Shown here piece after piece: positions 62,758 through 64,000 of a DNA stretch of 64,000 nt (position 1 is the first letter of the stretch; the number at the start of each line of letters is the position of its first letter). Made by a program: the position numbers and the translations under genes. A model generated the notes under the pieces. That model was not told where the DNA came from. It did no database searches and saw only the letters and a list, made by a program, of their open reading frames with translations. The DNA is from Tsukamurella asaccharolytica (lineage in GTDB: Bacteria > Actinomycetota > Actinomycetes > Mycobacteriales > Mycobacteriaceae), in assembly GCF_007858435.1 (NCBI RefSeq), contig NZ_VIGW01000002.1, positions 248,001 through 312,000 of the forward strand, written 5' to 3'.

Positions 62758-63309
62758 TCAGGGCGCCCCGTCGACCATGCGGGCGACGACGGCGAGCAGG
62801 CCCGCCATCTGCTCGTCCGTGGCGCGGCGGCGGCCGCCGCTGAGGGCGGCGTCGTAGTAGAGGCCGTCGCCGAGGAGCAGGACGGCGCGGGCGGTGGCCT
62901 CGTCGGGCACCTGCTCCTGCACGGTCGCGAGGAACCGGTCCTGCATCGAGCGGATCGCGCGCTCGGCCCGGTCGTTCGCGGCCTGGCTCAACCGCAGCAC
63001 CGCGACGATCGCGCGGTCGAGCGGCGAGTCGTCGTAGTTCGACGTGCGCACGTAGTAATCGACAGCCCCCTCGGGCGCGGCGGCCATCGCCTCGACGTCG
63101 GCGTCGACGAGCTCGTCAAGCCAGTCGCAGAGCCCGTCTACCAGGGCCTTCTTCGTCCCGAAGTGATAGAGCAGTCCACCCTTGCTCACCCCGGCCTCGG
63201 CGGCGACGGCCTCGAGCGTCGCGGCGCGTTCACCGTGCTCGATCAGGATCTCGACGAGGGCGTCGAGCAATTTCGCACGGGCTGCGGGAGGGGGCGGCAC
63301 ACCTCGCAT
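62758..63309 (-). CDS. TetR-family regulator
   Basis: A 183-residue TetR regulator: LLDALVEILIEHGERAATLE, then AVAAEAGVSKGGLLYHFGTK. The second helix pattern (VSKGGLLYHF) is typical of the drug-efflux-controlling group. It is divergent from an MFS exporter with an inverted repeat between them, so it likely represses that exporter and itself. Confidence 0.87.
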   Translation of the reverse strand: MRGVPPPPAARAKLLDALVEILIEHGERAATLEAVAAEAGVSKGGLLYHFGTKKALVDGLCDWLDELVDADVEAMAAAPEGAVDYYVRTSNYDDSPLDRAIVAVLRLSQAANDRAERAIRSMQDRFLATVQEQVPDEATARAVLLLGDGLYYDAALSGGRRRATDEQMAGLLAVVARMVDGAP

Positions 63310-63337
63310 CGTAGAGGTGATCACCGTCTCTCGTTTG

Positions 63338-63357
63338 TGTACCGTCCAGCTGGTACA
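63338..63357. promoter_or_regulatory. operator between TetR and MFS genes
   Basis: TGTACC, eight bases, GGTACA in the middle of the 90-bp divergent region, 28 bp from the TetR start and 42 bp from the MFS start. Confidence 0.7.
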
Positions 63358-63399
63358 GTATCGACGTTCTCGAAACCCAGACACCCAGGAAGTGCCGCT

Positions 63400-64000
63400 A
63401 TGTCCACCACCCTCCCCGCCACGACCGCGTCCCCGCGCGCCACGGTGCGTGACTGGGGTGCCCTCGCGGTCCTGATGCTTCCGGTGCTGCTCGTCTCCAT
63501 CGACGGCACCGTGCTCGGCTTCGCGCTGCCGTCGATCGCCGCGACCCTCGGCCCGACCGCGGCGCAGCAGCTCTGGATCATCGACGTCTACCCGCTGGTG
63601 CTCGCCGGCCTGCTCGTCTCGATGGGCAGCCTGGGCGACCGGCTGGGCCGGCGCCGCCTGCTGCTGCTGGGCTCGACGGGCTTCGCCGCAATGTCCGTCG
63701 TGGCGGCGTACGCGCCGACCGCGGGCGCGCTGATCGCCGCCCGTGCGGGCCTCGGCTTCTTCGGCGCCATGCTGATGCCGTCCACGCTCTCGTTGCTGCG
63801 CAACATCTTCACCGATCCTCAGCAGCGGCGGCTCGCGATCGCGGTGTGGGCGTCGTGCTTCGCCGCGGGCGCCGCGCTCGGCCCCATCGTGGGCGGCTTC
63901 CTGCTGGAGTACTTCTGGTGGGGCTCGGTCTTCCTCATGGCCGTGCCCGTCCTGATCCCGCTGCTGGTGCTGGCGCCGATCTTCGTGCCGGAGTCGCGCG
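63400..64000 (+). CDS. MFS drug exporter (DHA2 type), partial
   Basis: The first ~200 residues of a major facilitator protein that runs off the window. The motif A loop is seen as GSLGDRLGRRRLLLLG between helices 2 and 3, the TM1 motif as LLVSIDGTVLGFALPSIAAT, and motif C-like GAALGPIVGGFLLE in helix 5. This matches the 14-helix DHA2 (EmrB/QacA) group, often multidrug exporters. Controlled presumably by the divergent TetR. Confidence 0.88.
   Translation, partial: MSTTLPATTASPRATVRDWGALAVLMLPVLLVSIDGTVLGFALPSIAATLGPTAAQQLWIIDVYPLVLAGLLVSMGSLGDRLGRRRLLLLGSTGFAAMSVVAAYAPTAGALIAARAGLGFFGAMLMPSTLSLLRNIFTDPQQRRLAIAVWASCFAAGAALGPIVGGFLLEYFWWGSVFLMAVPVLIPLLVLAPIFVPESR

Overview
The window is about 64 kb of very GC-rich chromosome with dense genes, frequent GTG starts and ATGA/GTGA stop-start overlaps. 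It reads as a mycolic-acid actinobacterium (order Mycobacteriales). Supporting markers are a dnaK-grpE-dnaJ-hspR operon and a clpB gene carrying HspR-type HAIR operators, a ferredoxin-fused FprB, a membrane Fe-S reductase of the Rv0338c type upstream of an AlaA-type aminotransferase, a bifunctional-type Dcd, and a DUF222/HNH (13E12-type) protein. Tsukamurella or a close relative is my best guess; that is inference and not proven here.

Layout. 0-5.7 kb: two small DUF202 membrane proteins, a frameshifted AbiEi/DUF559-like gene flanked by two copies of a 48-bp palindromic repeat, an APH-fold phosphotransferase, an F420/FMN-type split-barrel protein, an epoxide-hydrolase-like enzyme and fprB. 5.7-18 kb: a heat-shock block (clpB, then hspR-dnaJ-grpE-dnaK, all on the minus strand, with five HAIR operators), interrupted by two secreted SGNH hydrolases and a flavohemoglobin, and followed by a P1B-4 metal ATPase. 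18-28.7 kb: a CrtI-like desaturase, an ArsR/SRPBCC pair, a four-gene operon (di-iron-type hydrolase, PDR-type reductase, two alpha/beta hydrolases), phytoene synthase, exonuclease III, an EF-G-binding-type zinc protein, a TetR/SRPBCC pair and a DUF218 protein. 28.8-38.9 kb: the Fe-S reductase with a long repeat tail, a hypothetical protein, TetR plus a membrane protein, alaA, a YibE/F protein, dcd and a lipoprotein.

39.0-48.3 kb is the accessory part: a 9.2-kb integrative element inserted in the 3' half of tRNA-Gly(CCC), bounded by a perfect 47-bp direct repeat that rebuilds the tRNA end. It has an integrase and an XRE repressor on the minus strand. Divergent from these is a long plus-strand module: an excisionase-like HTH, small proteins, a primase-polymerase, a RepA-like ATPase, a WhiB-like protein, Cys-rich small proteins, an HTH protein and a possible small terminase. 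No relaxase, FtsK-type transfer gene, capsid, portal or large terminase is visible. This gene order matches phage-inducible chromosomal islands (phage satellites) better than a conjugative element or a prophage. It is the best candidate in the window for an undescribed system. It also holds iteron-like repeats, a 19-bp perfect hairpin and an internal 347-bp tandem duplication that created a chimeric open frame.

48.3-64 kb is ordinary chromosome: an alpha/beta hydrolase, membrane proteins, an MTA-phosphorylase-type enzyme (followed by a third 48-bp repeat), a class-III aminotransferase, a glutaminase-STAS protein, a DUF222/HNH protein, a membrane-anchored sulfite-oxidase-family enzyme, acyl-CoA ligase, SDR, an alanine/glycine symporter, and a TetR/MFS pair that runs off the window end. 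No rRNA, CRISPR array or insertion-sequence transposase was seen.
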